A stretch of 52,979 bases of DNA from an uncultured Flavobacteriales bacterium. Its GTDB lineage: Bacteria; Bacteroidota; Bacteroidia; Flavobacteriales_D; Sanyastnellaceae. Position numbers and translations under genes: made by a program. Location of the stretch: the NCBI GenBank assembly GCA_937967465.1, contig CALBSW010000099.1:1-52979 (forward strand). The letters run 5' to 3'. Below the pieces are notes generated by a model. It had not been told where the DNA came from and ran no database searches. It worked only from the letters and a program-made list of their open reading frames with translations. Positions within the stretch are counted from its first letter, which is position 1. Each line of letters begins with the position of its first letter. Of the stretch, positions 7,891 through 15,422 are shown piece after piece.

Positions 7891-9342
7891 ATGTCCCGGC
7901 CCCTGCTCTTTTTCTGGTTGACCTGTGCCCACATGGCACTGGCCCAATCCGATTCGGTGTCCGTGCAGGTGACCACCCGGCCCGACACCGCGCAAAATGC
8001 CATCGTCCTTGGGGCGGAACTCGGCCGATGGGGCGGCACGGTGTGGCGCGCTGACGGCGGGACCACCCAAGCCGCCATGGCCTTTGCCGGGGCCTTGACC
8101 CTCCGCGCCAGCCAGCCCACCTGGACCTTGCTGGTGCGTTATGATGCCGTCCGGGGCGCAGGCACCCGGTTTGACCGTTGGGCCGAAGCCGGATATGACC
8201 GACGTCAGAACGACGGCCACATGGCCACCCGGCTCCGTGGGCGGTGGGCGTGGACCCCGCTGCCCAGTGTGCGCATTGAAGCCGGGCGGGACACCCTGCA
8301 CGAGGGCTTCGGCCGCCGATCCCTGTTTCGCGGCGGGCAAGCGGCTCCCACCCCATTCCTGCAAGTGGACCTCGATGGTGGTGGACGGCTCCGCTACCGC
8401 CACCGCATCGAAGCCCTGCAAAGCCGGGCGCACATCGATTGCTGGACCGGGGCGACCGGCGACCCCCGCACATGGGTGCCCCCGACAGGGCCCCTGCGGA
8501 ACGGCATCGACCGCATGGTGGTCTCCCACCGCCTCGAGCTCGACCTCGGGAAGCGCATCACGGGCGCCCTGTGGGGCGCGGTCGTATGGAACACCAGTGG
8601 CCGGGAGCGGGGGTTCGAGCCGCATTACCTCCTTCCCCTCACCAGCCTCCGGCCCACCGAGTACGTGCAAGGCAGTTCCGACAATGCCCTCGTGGGGGCA
8701 GAAGGCCGGCTGCGGCTGGGTCAAGGCGGCCCGGAGCGACCGCGCCACCTGTACGGCCAGTTCCTGCTCGACGAGCTCATCGTGTCCGAACTGCTTGGCG
8801 GAACGGAGTGGTGGGGCAACAAATACGGGCTGCTGGGGGGGCTGCTGTGGACCACCCGCTGGGGCGGTTGGCGCATCGAAGGGGCGGCCGTGCGGCCTTG
8901 GGCTTACAGCCATTACACCCCGTCGTCGGCCTATCTCCACGGCCTCACGCCGCTCGCCCATCCGCTCGGCGCCAACTTCGTCGAGGGCTGCGTGGAAGGG
9001 CACTGGCGACATGGCGATTGGAAAGTGACCACCCGGGTGACGCACTCGGTGCGCGGAGACGACACCGCGGGGGATGCCCCCACTGGATCGCTGCCGCAAG
9101 TGGGCGACATCGACCGCACCGCCGACACGTATTCGTGGTTGAACGGCACCGCACGCAACCGCTGGATGGGCATCGTGGATGTGGGGCGCCGGATCGACCT
9201 CGGAGGCGGGGTCGACATCACCGCGTTCGCCCAGGTCGCCCATGGCCGTGAAACCGCCCCCGTGGCCCCGGCTCCGACAGCAGAATGGTGGCTGTCCTTC
9301 GGATTGCGCTCCGCAGGCCCCTTCCTCGGGGCGGATTGGTGA
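7891..9342 (+). CDS. RemB-like outer-membrane beta-barrel protein
   Basis: 483-residue exported protein. Signal peptide MSRPLLFFWLTCAHMALAQS, then barrel-like sequence to a C-terminal aromatic-rich strand. The stretch from residue 255 to 390 carries the features I associate with RemB-like proteins of Bacteroidota: GSSDNALVGAEGRL, LYGQFLLDELIVSELL, WWGNKYGLLGGL, AYSHYTPSSAYLH and LAHPLGANFVEG. RemB in Flavobacterium takes part in gliding, and the family resembles Wzi of capsule assembly. It has its own exact-consensus -7 box 4 bases before the ATG. Probably a paralogue of the barrel at 5174, though the two differ clearly in sequence. Confidence 0.72.
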   Translation: MSRPLLFFWLTCAHMALAQSDSVSVQVTTRPDTAQNAIVLGAELGRWGGTVWRADGGTTQAAMAFAGALTLRASQPTWTLLVRYDAVRGAGTRFDRWAEAGYDRRQNDGHMATRLRGRWAWTPLPSVRIEAGRDTLHEGFGRRSLFRGGQAAPTPFLQVDLDGGGRLRYRHRIEALQSRAHIDCWTGATGDPRTWVPPTGPLRNGIDRMVVSHRLELDLGKRITGALWGAVVWNTSGRERGFEPHYLLPLTSLRPTEYVQGSSDNALVGAEGRLRLGQGGPERPRHLYGQFLLDELIVSELLGGTEWWGNKYGLLGGLLWTTRWGGWRIEGAAVRPWAYSHYTPSSAYLHGLTPLAHPLGANFVEGCVEGHWRHGDWKVTTRVTHSVRGDDTAGDAPTGSLPQVGDIDRTADTYSWLNGTARNRWMGIVDVGRRIDLGGGVDITAFAQVAHGRETAPVAPAPTAEWWLSFGLRSAGPFLGADW

Positions 9343-9350
9343 CCCCGGTT

Positions 9351-9357
9351 TAATTTC
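9351..9357 (+). promoter_or_regulatory. Putative -7 element of the oxidase operon
   Basis: TAATTTC, 10 bases before the ctaB ATG at 9368 and directly after the preceding gene's stop. Confidence 0.4.
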
Positions 9358-9367
9358 GCCGTCCGCC

Positions 9368-10255
9368 ATGTCGGCTTCACCTTCCCCCACCCCGACCTTG
9401 TTGAAGGACCTCGCGGTCCTGTTCAAATTGCGCCTCGGCACCTTCGTCGTCCTGAGCGCCGTGCTGGGGTGGTTCATGGGCACCGACAGCATCGGCCTCA
9501 TTCCCTTTCTCGAGCTCACCGTCGGCGGTTACCTGCTCACGGGCGCCTCGAATGGCTTCAACCAGATTCTGGAGAAGGACGCCGACGCCAAAATGGGCCG
9601 CACCGCGGGCCGTCCGCTGCCCACCGGCCGGATGAGCGTCCGCGCCGCGGCCACCTGGTCCACGCTGGCCGGCCTGCTCGGGTTGGCGGCCCTGTTCCAC
9701 CTCGGCACCAAAGCCGGTCTGCTCGGCCTGCTCGCCATCGCGAGCTATGTCCTGGCCTACACGCCGCTCAAGAGCCGCACCGGATTCAGCGTCCTCGTCG
9801 GGGCCATTCCGGGGGCCATTCCCCCCATGCTCGGCTACGTCGCCGCCACCCACGAATTCGGGATCGAGCCCGGCACCTTGTTCGCGGTGCAATTCATGTG
9901 GCAATTCCCCCACTTCTGGGCCATCGCCTGGGTGGCGCACGAAGACTACCTCAAGGCGGGCTACAAAATGCTGCCCTTCAAGGAGGGGCGGAGCGACGCG
10001 AGCGCCCGACAAATCCTGCTGTACACCGTGCTGTGCATCCCTGCGAGCCTGTTGCCATGGGCGCTGCCCGGCGCATCGACCATGGTGGGCAACGTCGCCT
10101 TCGTGGTGGCCATCCTCGCCGGCCTCGGCTTCCTCGTGCCCGCCTTCAAACTGTGGCGGAGTCTGGACGTCAAGGATGCCCGGCAATTGATGTTCGCAAG
10201 CTTCCTGTACCTCCCGGTGGTGCAGGTCACGTACGTTCTGGACAAACTCCCTTGA
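9368..10255 (+). CDS. ctaB: Protoheme IX farnesyltransferase (heme O synthase)
   Basis: Adds a farnesyl group to heme B, making heme O for heme-copper oxidases. 295 residues with about nine membrane helices. The prenyl-diphosphate/magnesium site is intact: NGFNQILEKDADAKMGRTAGRPLPTG (N-x3-E-x-D-x3-M-x-RT-RPLP), and the second site reads FMWQFPHFWAIAWVAHEDYLKAGYKMLP, where conserved Trp, Pro, His and Asp are visible. Start ATG 9368 gives the expected short N-terminus. First gene of the oxidase cluster; subunit III begins 43 bases downstream. Also called cyoE. Confidence 0.96.
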   Translation: MSASPSPTPTLLKDLAVLFKLRLGTFVVLSAVLGWFMGTDSIGLIPFLELTVGGYLLTGASNGFNQILEKDADAKMGRTAGRPLPTGRMSVRAAATWSTLAGLLGLAALFHLGTKAGLLGLLAIASYVLAYTPLKSRTGFSVLVGAIPGAIPPMLGYVAATHEFGIEPGTLFAVQFMWQFPHFWAIAWVAHEDYLKAGYKMLPFKEGRSDASARQILLYTVLCIPASLLPWALPGASTMVGNVAFVVAILAGLGFLVPAFKLWRSLDVKDARQLMFASFLYLPVVQVTYVLDKLP

Positions 10256-10298
10256 ACCCAAACGGGCCACACCGGTTTCAACCGCACACCCCTGATTC

Positions 10299-11111
10299 AT
10301 GAGCACCCTCACCGACCAACCCGACGCACCGGCCCCCAAGGTCGACGTCTTTGACGGCCTTGACCCCCAAGTGCGCGTCCGCACCAAGAAGATGTTGATG
10401 TACTTCATCCTCTTCGCGGTCGTCATGCTGTTCGCCGGATTCACTTCCGCGTACATCGTCTCCAACGTCGGACAGTATTGGGTCCACATCGAAGCCCCGC
10501 GCACCTTGTGGATCAGCAACGCCTTGATCATTGCGAGTTCCCTGCCGATGTGGTTGAGCCTTCGCGCCATGAAGCAGGGCAACACGACCGCAAGCTTCGT
10601 CCACCTCGCCCTCACCTTCGTCCTGGGGGTCGCCTTCACCGTAACCCAGCTCAACGGCTGGGAAGAACTGCAGCAGAAAGGCATGGGATGGACGGTCGAC
10701 GAGACCGCAAGCGGCGCCGAGGCCTACCGTTGGAACAGCATTCAAAACCTGCTCGAAGGCCCCGCGGAATGGGGCGTGGACTACACCGTGACCCAAGACG
10801 GTGAGCCTTTGAATTACCGGCCTGAGACCGGGCAACTCTTCGCCGCAGACGACGTGTTGCTGGCCCGCGACATCACATTGACGGTCGAGCGGGTGTCCAA
10901 TGCGTCGGCGGGCTACTTGTTCATCCTCATCGTCATCCACATTCTGCACCTCGCCCTCGGATTGGCCTACCTGATCGTGAACGGAATTCGCGTTCTGACC
11001 GGCCGAATTCACCCCGGTGACACAGTGCGACTTTCCACCGCAGGGGTCTATTGGCACTTCCTGGGCCTGCTTTGGTTGTACCTGTTCGCTTTCCTGTTCT
11101 TACTCCACTGA
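10299..11111 (+). CDS. Cytochrome c oxidase subunit III-type protein (first copy)
   Basis: 270-residue heme-copper oxidase subunit III homologue with about five membrane helices (for example MLMYFILFAVVMLFAGFTSAYIV and FILIVIHILHLALGLAYLIVNGI, ending YWHFLGLLWLYLFAFLFLLH). A soluble insert of roughly 70 residues, GWTVDETASG to ERVSNASAG, sits between the central helices. Bacteroidota caa3-type clusters often carry two subunit III-like genes in tandem, and the second starts 34 bases on. Catalytic subunits I and II are not in this window. Role: structural or proton-uptake-side subunit of cytochrome oxidase in the inner membrane. Confidence 0.88.
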   Translation: MSTLTDQPDAPAPKVDVFDGLDPQVRVRTKKMLMYFILFAVVMLFAGFTSAYIVSNVGQYWVHIEAPRTLWISNALIIASSLPMWLSLRAMKQGNTTASFVHLALTFVLGVAFTVTQLNGWEELQQKGMGWTVDETASGAEAYRWNSIQNLLEGPAEWGVDYTVTQDGEPLNYRPETGQLFAADDVLLARDITLTVERVSNASAGYLFILIVIHILHLALGLAYLIVNGIRVLTGRIHPGDTVRLSTAGVYWHFLGLLWLYLFAFLFLLH

Positions 11112-11119
11112 GGATGGCG

Positions 11120-11127
11120 TAATATTG
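11120..11127 (+). promoter_or_regulatory. Putative -7 element before the second subunit III gene
   Basis: TAATATTG, one mismatch to TAnnTTTG, 18 bases before ATG 11146; would give an internal promoter in the oxidase operon. Confidence 0.35.
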
Positions 11128-11145
11128 CCCTCGCAAATCAGCGTC

Positions 11146-12126
11146 ATGTCGGGAGAGGCAAGCAAAGCAATTTCCAAGGACGTCCTCTGGGGAGGAGGTC
11201 GGTCGCCGTTCAGCGTGAGCTACGGCAAAATGATGATGTGGTACTTCCTGGTCTCGGACGCCCTGACGTTCGGTGGCCTGTTGGTGGCCTACGGATTCAG
11301 TCGTGCAGGGTCCACCGCAGCGTGGCCCATCGGTGAACAGGTCTTCCGGGCCATGCCGTTCCTCGAAGGGCATTACCCCCTGGCCTACGTCGCCCTCATG
11401 ACTTTCATCCTCATCGTCAGTTCCGTCACCATGGTGTTGGCGGTGGAAGCCGGTCACCGAAACGACCGCAGCGGTGTCCTCAAGTGGATGGCCTGGACCA
11501 TCGTGGGTGGTTTCACCTTCCTCGGCAGCCAAGCCTGGGAATGGAGCCACTTCATCCACGGCAGCGGCGGCAGCTTCCTGCTCGCTGAGGATGTCACCGT
11601 GACCGGACCGGAAGGAGAGGTGTTTGAAATGACCGCAGGCGAGTCTGTGTTCATGGACCACCACTTCGGCCACCTCATGGAGATGTACCTCGCTGGGGAT
11701 CCGGCCGTGACCCTCTCCGAGGAAGGCGGGCACATCGTCCTGACTGAATTGGGCGACCACCCCCACGAAGCGCACTTGCATGGCCTGACCCTCAACAAAT
11801 ACGTCGAAGGCGAGACCATGGTGGAGGGCGACGCCATGATGGACCTCTGGAACGCCCGTTCCGAGAACTTCTCCTTCGGGGCCAACCTGCACGACAGCGA
11901 ATACGCCGTCCAGCAGAGCTACAGCAACTTCTTCTTCTTCATCACCGGTTTCCACGGTTTCCACGTCTTCTCTGGTGTGGTGATCAACATCGTGGTCTTC
12001 TTCATGGTGCTCAACCGGGTGATGGAACGCCGCAAGCACTACGAGATGGTCGAAAAAGTGGGCCTGTACTGGCACTTCGTCGACCTCGTCTGGGTGTTCG
12101 TGTTCACCTTCTTCTACCTCATCTGA
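11146..12126 (+). CDS. Cytochrome c oxidase subunit III (second copy)
   Basis: 326-residue subunit III. Two N-terminal helices (MMWYFLVSDALTFGGLLVAYGF, YVALMTFILIVSSVTMVLAVEA), a third ending in SQAWEWSHFIHG, then an acidic, His-rich insert of about 110 residues (HHFGHLMEMYL, GDHPHEAHLHG), then the subunit III core FFFFITGFHGFHVFSGVVIN and the C-terminal YWHFVDLVWVFVFTFFYLI. The FHGFHV and YWHFVD motifs are canonical for heme-copper oxidase subunit III. Similar long inserts are usual in Bacteroidota copies. Subunit IV begins one base after the stop, so translation is likely coupled. Confidence 0.93.
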   Translation: MSGEASKAISKDVLWGGGRSPFSVSYGKMMMWYFLVSDALTFGGLLVAYGFSRAGSTAAWPIGEQVFRAMPFLEGHYPLAYVALMTFILIVSSVTMVLAVEAGHRNDRSGVLKWMAWTIVGGFTFLGSQAWEWSHFIHGSGGSFLLAEDVTVTGPEGEVFEMTAGESVFMDHHFGHLMEMYLAGDPAVTLSEEGGHIVLTELGDHPHEAHLHGLTLNKYVEGETMVEGDAMMDLWNARSENFSFGANLHDSEYAVQQSYSNFFFFITGFHGFHVFSGVVINIVVFFMVLNRVMERRKHYEMVEKVGLYWHFVDLVWVFVFTFFYLI

Positions 12127-12127
12127 T

Positions 12128-12505
12128 ATGGAGCGCGACGACCTCATTGTCAACGACAGCTACGCCCTCAACGCCCACCACAGCGAAGAGGAAGGCCAAG
12201 CCATTCGCAAGAAGATCTACATGGTCACCCTCATCCTGTCCGTCATCACGGCAGTGGAGGTGGGCATGGGGGTCATGTTCAAGCGGAATGACACCTTCAC
12301 CTGGACGGCCATCAAGTGGACCTTCATCATCCTGACCCTCTTCAAGGCAGGGTACATCGTGATGACCTTCATGCACCTCGGTGACGAGCGCAAGAACCTC
12401 CGCAATGCGGTGGTGGTGCCGTACTTCATCTTCATCGGGTACCTCATCTTCATCGCCCTGACCGAAGGCGCTTCGCACTTCGGACTGGACTTGATGTTCC
12501 ACTGA
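12128..12505 (+). CDS. Cytochrome c oxidase subunit IV (prokaryotic type)
   Basis: 125-residue protein with three membrane helices (IYMVTLILSVITAVEVGMGVMF, FIILTLFKAGYIVMTFMHL, VVPYFIFIGYLIFIALTEG), the size and layout of CtaF/CyoD-like small subunits. The FKAGYIVMTFMHLGDE segment is characteristic. It lies between subunit III and the SCO assembly factor with 1 and 7 base gaps. Confidence 0.9.
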   Translation: MERDDLIVNDSYALNAHHSEEEGQAIRKKIYMVTLILSVITAVEVGMGVMFKRNDTFTWTAIKWTFIILTLFKAGYIVMTFMHLGDERKNLRNAVVVPYFIFIGYLIFIALTEGASHFGLDLMFH

Positions 12506-12512
12506 GCCCCGC

Positions 12513-13808
12513 ATGGGCACCCCCCGACCGTCCACCCGCAAAGGCTGGAAGCGGGCCCTTCTCGTTCTGGCACTCCCCGGATTGCCGCTGCTCCTTTTGG
12601 TCGTTCTCGGCAAGGGCATGCGGCACGAGTTCAGTGACCTCGACTACTTCACGCAGGACGGTGTCCGCACCGATTCTCCGACGGGCGCGCGGCGGTTGCC
12701 GGAATTCAGCCTGACCGACCAGAACGGCCAGACCATCGGCCGGGATGACCTGGCCGGCACCTTTTGGCTGGCGGCCTTCTTCACCACGGACACGGCCACC
12801 ACTCCCCACCTCGCCGAGCTGACCCAACAGCTGCTGTGGGCCAATTGGCGCTACCGCGACGAGCCCGATGTGGGGCTGTTGTGCTTCAGCCTGGACAGCG
12901 AGCACGACCAACCCGAGCGCCTGGTGGAGTATGTGTCGCGGAACGAGCGCTACAACCGGTTTCCGGACAAGTGGCGGTTCCTCCGCGGCGACCAGAACAC
13001 CATCGACCGCCTCATCGCCGAGGACCTCGGCATCCCCCGCGACACGGCAGACCCCTTCAACATCGGCACCCTGTTGCTCATCGATGGCCGGGGATATGTC
13101 CGCCAGAAATACCTCGCGTCCAGCGAGCACGAAATCGGCGATGCCGTGGAGGACATTGCCTTGCTCAAGAAGCGCAAGCGCGAGGCGGAAAAGGCCCTCG
13201 AAGAAGCCGCCGAACAGGCCCGCCCCCTGCCCTACCTCGGGCTGCATGATGCGGTCCGGAATGCAGATGGCACAGTGGACACGGTGTACTACACCACCCC
13301 CAAGTTTGCCCTGACCGACCAGCTCGGCCGTGAATGCAGCCACCGGGATGTGGAGGGCAAGGTGCGGTTGGTGGACGCCTTCTTCACAGCTTGCCCCACC
13401 ATCTGCCCCGTCATCAGCAGCCAACTCGGCCGCGTCCATGACCAACTGCAGGCCGATGGCCTCACCGACGAGGTCCGCATCCTGACCCACACCGTCGATC
13501 CCGCCAATGACACGCCCGAACGCATGCACCGCTATGCCGACCGTTTGGGCGCCGACCCGGAGGTGTGGCGGTTCTTGACCGGTCCCAAGGAAGAGCTTTA
13601 CCCCTTGCTGCAGGAAGGCTATCTCCTGACGGCCCTGCCCAGCGACACAGCGGCCGGAGGCTTCTTCCATTCCGATCAAATCCTGCTCATCGACGCTGGC
13701 GGCCACATTCGCGGCTCCTATGACGGCACGAAAACTTCGGCCGTCGACCAGATGTTGGAAGACGTGTACGCGTTGCTTGCGCAACCGCCATCCCACATGA
13801 CGCCATGA
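12513..13808 (+). CDS. SCO1/SenC-like copper chaperone with two tandem thioredoxin-fold domains
   Basis: 431 residues: an N-terminal membrane anchor (LLVLALPGLPLLLLVVLG), a first SCO-like domain at about 60-215, a charged helical linker (KKRKREAEKALEEAAEQA), and a second SCO domain at about 255-425. The second domain has the copper ligands: C294-PTI-C298 and the His of FFHSDQ (H386). The first has FFTTDTATTPHL where CxxxC should be, and FNIGTLLLID without the His, so it should not bind copper in the usual way. SCO proteins deliver copper to the CuA site of oxidase subunit II. The genes on both sides are oxidase genes. Most SCO proteins have one domain of about 200-230 residues, so this is a duplication with one degenerate copy. 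Confidence 0.9.
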   Translation: MGTPRPSTRKGWKRALLVLALPGLPLLLLVVLGKGMRHEFSDLDYFTQDGVRTDSPTGARRLPEFSLTDQNGQTIGRDDLAGTFWLAAFFTTDTATTPHLAELTQQLLWANWRYRDEPDVGLLCFSLDSEHDQPERLVEYVSRNERYNRFPDKWRFLRGDQNTIDRLIAEDLGIPRDTADPFNIGTLLLIDGRGYVRQKYLASSEHEIGDAVEDIALLKKRKREAEKALEEAAEQARPLPYLGLHDAVRNADGTVDTVYYTTPKFALTDQLGRECSHRDVEGKVRLVDAFFTACPTICPVISSQLGRVHDQLQADGLTDEVRILTHTVDPANDTPERMHRYADRLGADPEVWRFLTGPKEELYPLLQEGYLLTALPSDTAAGGFFHSDQILLIDAGGHIRGSYDGTKTSAVDQMLEDVYALLAQPPSHMTP

Positions 13809-14356
13809 GCACCCCCGTTGCCAACCCGACCGCCGTCCGCCGTTTCGTGTGGACCGTGTCCATCGCCATCCCCCTCGTGGTGGTGGCCTTGTTTTTTGTG
13901 CCCCCTGCCGAAGGCCTGGCCGAAGACACCTTGCGCAAAGTCTATTGGCTTCCCCGCCTGAATGCGGTGCTCAATGCGTCGGCCTTCACCTGTCTGCTCT
14001 TCTCCTTCCTCTCCATCCGCCAAGGGAAGGTCGCCCGGCACAAAGCCCTCAACACCGCAGCGTTGTCGCTGAGCGCCCTGTTCCTCATCAGCTACGTGGC
14101 CTTCCACATGCTCACGGAGTCCACCAAGTTCGGTGGTGAAGGGCCCATCCGCACGGTGTACTTCATTGTGCTCGTCAGCCACATCGTGCTGTCGGCAGGC
14201 ATCGTCCCCCTGGCCCTGTTCAGCTATGCCCGGGGCCTGATGGGCGACATCGAACGGCACCGCCGCATCGCCCGGATCACGATGCCCATCTGGCTGTATG
14301 TCACCGCCACGGGCGTCATCGTCTACCTGATGATCTCGCCGTACTACCCCCATTGA
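13805..14356 (+). CDS. DUF420 membrane protein (CtaM-like oxidase assembly factor)
   Basis: 183 residues, five membrane helices, matching the DUF420 group in length and in HKALNTAALSLSALFLISYVAFH and PIRTVYFIVLVSHIVLSAGIVPLAL, where membrane-embedded His residues are conserved. The Gram-positive relative CtaM is needed for aa3/caa3-type cytochrome oxidase maturation. The start overlaps the SCO stop by 4 bases and the next small gene begins on this gene's stop codon, so all three should be cotranslated. Confidence 0.88.
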   Translation: MSTPVANPTAVRRFVWTVSIAIPLVVVALFFVPPAEGLAEDTLRKVYWLPRLNAVLNASAFTCLLFSFLSIRQGKVARHKALNTAALSLSALFLISYVAFHMLTESTKFGGEGPIRTVYFIVLVSHIVLSAGIVPLALFSYARGLMGDIERHRRIARITMPIWLYVTATGVIVYLMISPYYPH

Positions 14357-14580
14357 TGGCGCGTCGCATTGGCTTCCTGCTCCTCGCCTTGGCCTGGATC
14401 GCCTCAGGCGATCTGGACGCCCAATGCGTCATGTGCAAAGCCGTGGCAGAAGACAGTGCAGCAGAAGGGGCCGTCGGCCGCGGCATCAACCAGGGCATCC
14501 TGTACATCATGGCCGTGCCCTATGTTCTCCTCGGGATTTTAGGCTATCTCGTCTTCAAAAAATGGAAATTGGTCGAATAA
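14356..14580 (+). CDS. Small Cys-containing membrane protein of the oxidase cluster
   Basis: 74-residue protein: a signal peptide or first helix (RIGFLLLALAWIASGDLDA), then QCVMCKAVAEDSA with a Cys-x2-Cys pair just outside the membrane, then GINQGILYIMAVPYVLLGILGYLVF as a C-terminal helix and a KKWKLVE tail. It begins with ATG overlapping the DUF420 stop (TGATG). The Cys-x2-Cys next to SCO and DUF420 suggests metal or thiol chemistry in oxidase assembly, but that is inference; I know of no assigned function. Small proteins of this form are common at this place in Bacteroidota. Confidence 0.75.
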   Translation: MARRIGFLLLALAWIASGDLDAQCVMCKAVAEDSAAEGAVGRGINQGILYIMAVPYVLLGILGYLVFKKWKLVE

Positions 14581-14596
14581 TGCGTATCTTATATGC

Positions 14597-15349
14597 ATGC
14601 TTGACCAGCTTCTTGCCCGCCAGCGGTGGCGGAATCTTTGCTTGACCCTCGCCGTTCTGGCGTTGGCCCTTTTGGCCGCCCTGCCTGCGGACGCCCAATT
14701 CCAGGCGGAACGGGCGATTGACCCTTTCGCACCTTCGCTCGAATACGGACAGTTCCACATCACGGTGGATTGCGCGGAAGAACCCATGCCCTGCGACATC
14801 GTCCTGTTTGGCTACCAGAACCGCCGACCCGCCCGCTGGACGGCCGTGGAGGACACCGTGGTCCAGTTGGTACCGCACCGCCGCCACACGGTCATTGGCC
14901 ACAAGCCCGGTCACATGTTCCATTCCGAGTCCTTCTGGCCCGATTTGCTGCGTGAGCCCGAAATCCACGTGGCCCTGCGCCCCTTGGAACCCGGATTGCG
15001 CACGGACATTCTCGGCATCCACTTTGTTGGCAACGCCAACCGGCTCCACCCCAAAAGCTTGGACGTGGCCGAAGAGCTGCTCACATGGATGGACGCCAAT
15101 CCCGACGTCCGCATCAAGGTCATCGGCCATGTCAATGGCGCGGACGGTCGCCGATCCAGAGGCTTCTACCGCCGGACGAGCGTGCGCCGCGCGGAAGTGC
15201 TGGCCGATTGGTTGACCCGCCACGGTGTGGCAGCAGACCGACTGGAAGTGGACGGACGTGGTGCAGATGCCCTCCTCTTTTCCGACCCCCTGTATGCGTG
15301 GCAACACGAGGCCAACCGCCGGGTTGAAATCGAGGTGCTCGCGCATTGA
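14597..15349 (+). CDS. OmpA-family peptidoglycan-associated protein
   Basis: 250 residues with a signal peptide (LCLTLAVLALALLAALPADAQ). The C-terminal 100 residues form an OmpA-like domain: DILGIHFVGNANRLHPKSLDVAEELLTWM, then IKVIGHVNGADG and RRTSVRRAEVLADWLTRHGVAADRLEVDGRG, ending EANRRVEIEVLAH. The NRRVE ending and the arginine-rich RRAEVLADWL helix are the peptidoglycan-binding hallmarks. The middle region (VDCAEEPMPCDIVLFGYQ) has a Cys pair and no recognised domain. The gene starts 16 bases after the oxidase cluster and before the TolC operon. Confidence 0.87.
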   Translation: MLDQLLARQRWRNLCLTLAVLALALLAALPADAQFQAERAIDPFAPSLEYGQFHITVDCAEEPMPCDIVLFGYQNRRPARWTAVEDTVVQLVPHRRHTVIGHKPGHMFHSESFWPDLLREPEIHVALRPLEPGLRTDILGIHFVGNANRLHPKSLDVAEELLTWMDANPDVRIKVIGHVNGADGRRSRGFYRRTSVRRAEVLADWLTRHGVAADRLEVDGRGADALLFSDPLYAWQHEANRRVEIEVLAH

Positions 15350-15361
15350 TTTCGTCCCCCC

Positions 15362-15384
15362 ACGGACGCTGCCAAGCGGTCCGT
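15362..15384. repeat. Imperfect inverted repeat upstream of tolC-like gene
   Basis: ACGGACGCT and AGCgGTCCGT form a hairpin with a 4-base loop and one bulged base. Its right arm ends at the first T of the TACTTTC promoter element. It could be a weak terminator for the OmpA gene or an operator site; no U-tract follows. Confidence 0.4.
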
Positions 15385-15390
15385 ACTTTC
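15384..15390 (+). promoter_or_regulatory. Putative -7 element of the tolC-hlyD operon
   Basis: TACTTTC, 5 bases before an in-frame GTG at 15396 and 32 bases before ATG 15423. Confidence 0.4.
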
Positions 15391-15422
15391 GCAGGGTGAT
15401 TGCAGCTGTCTGCCCCCCGACG

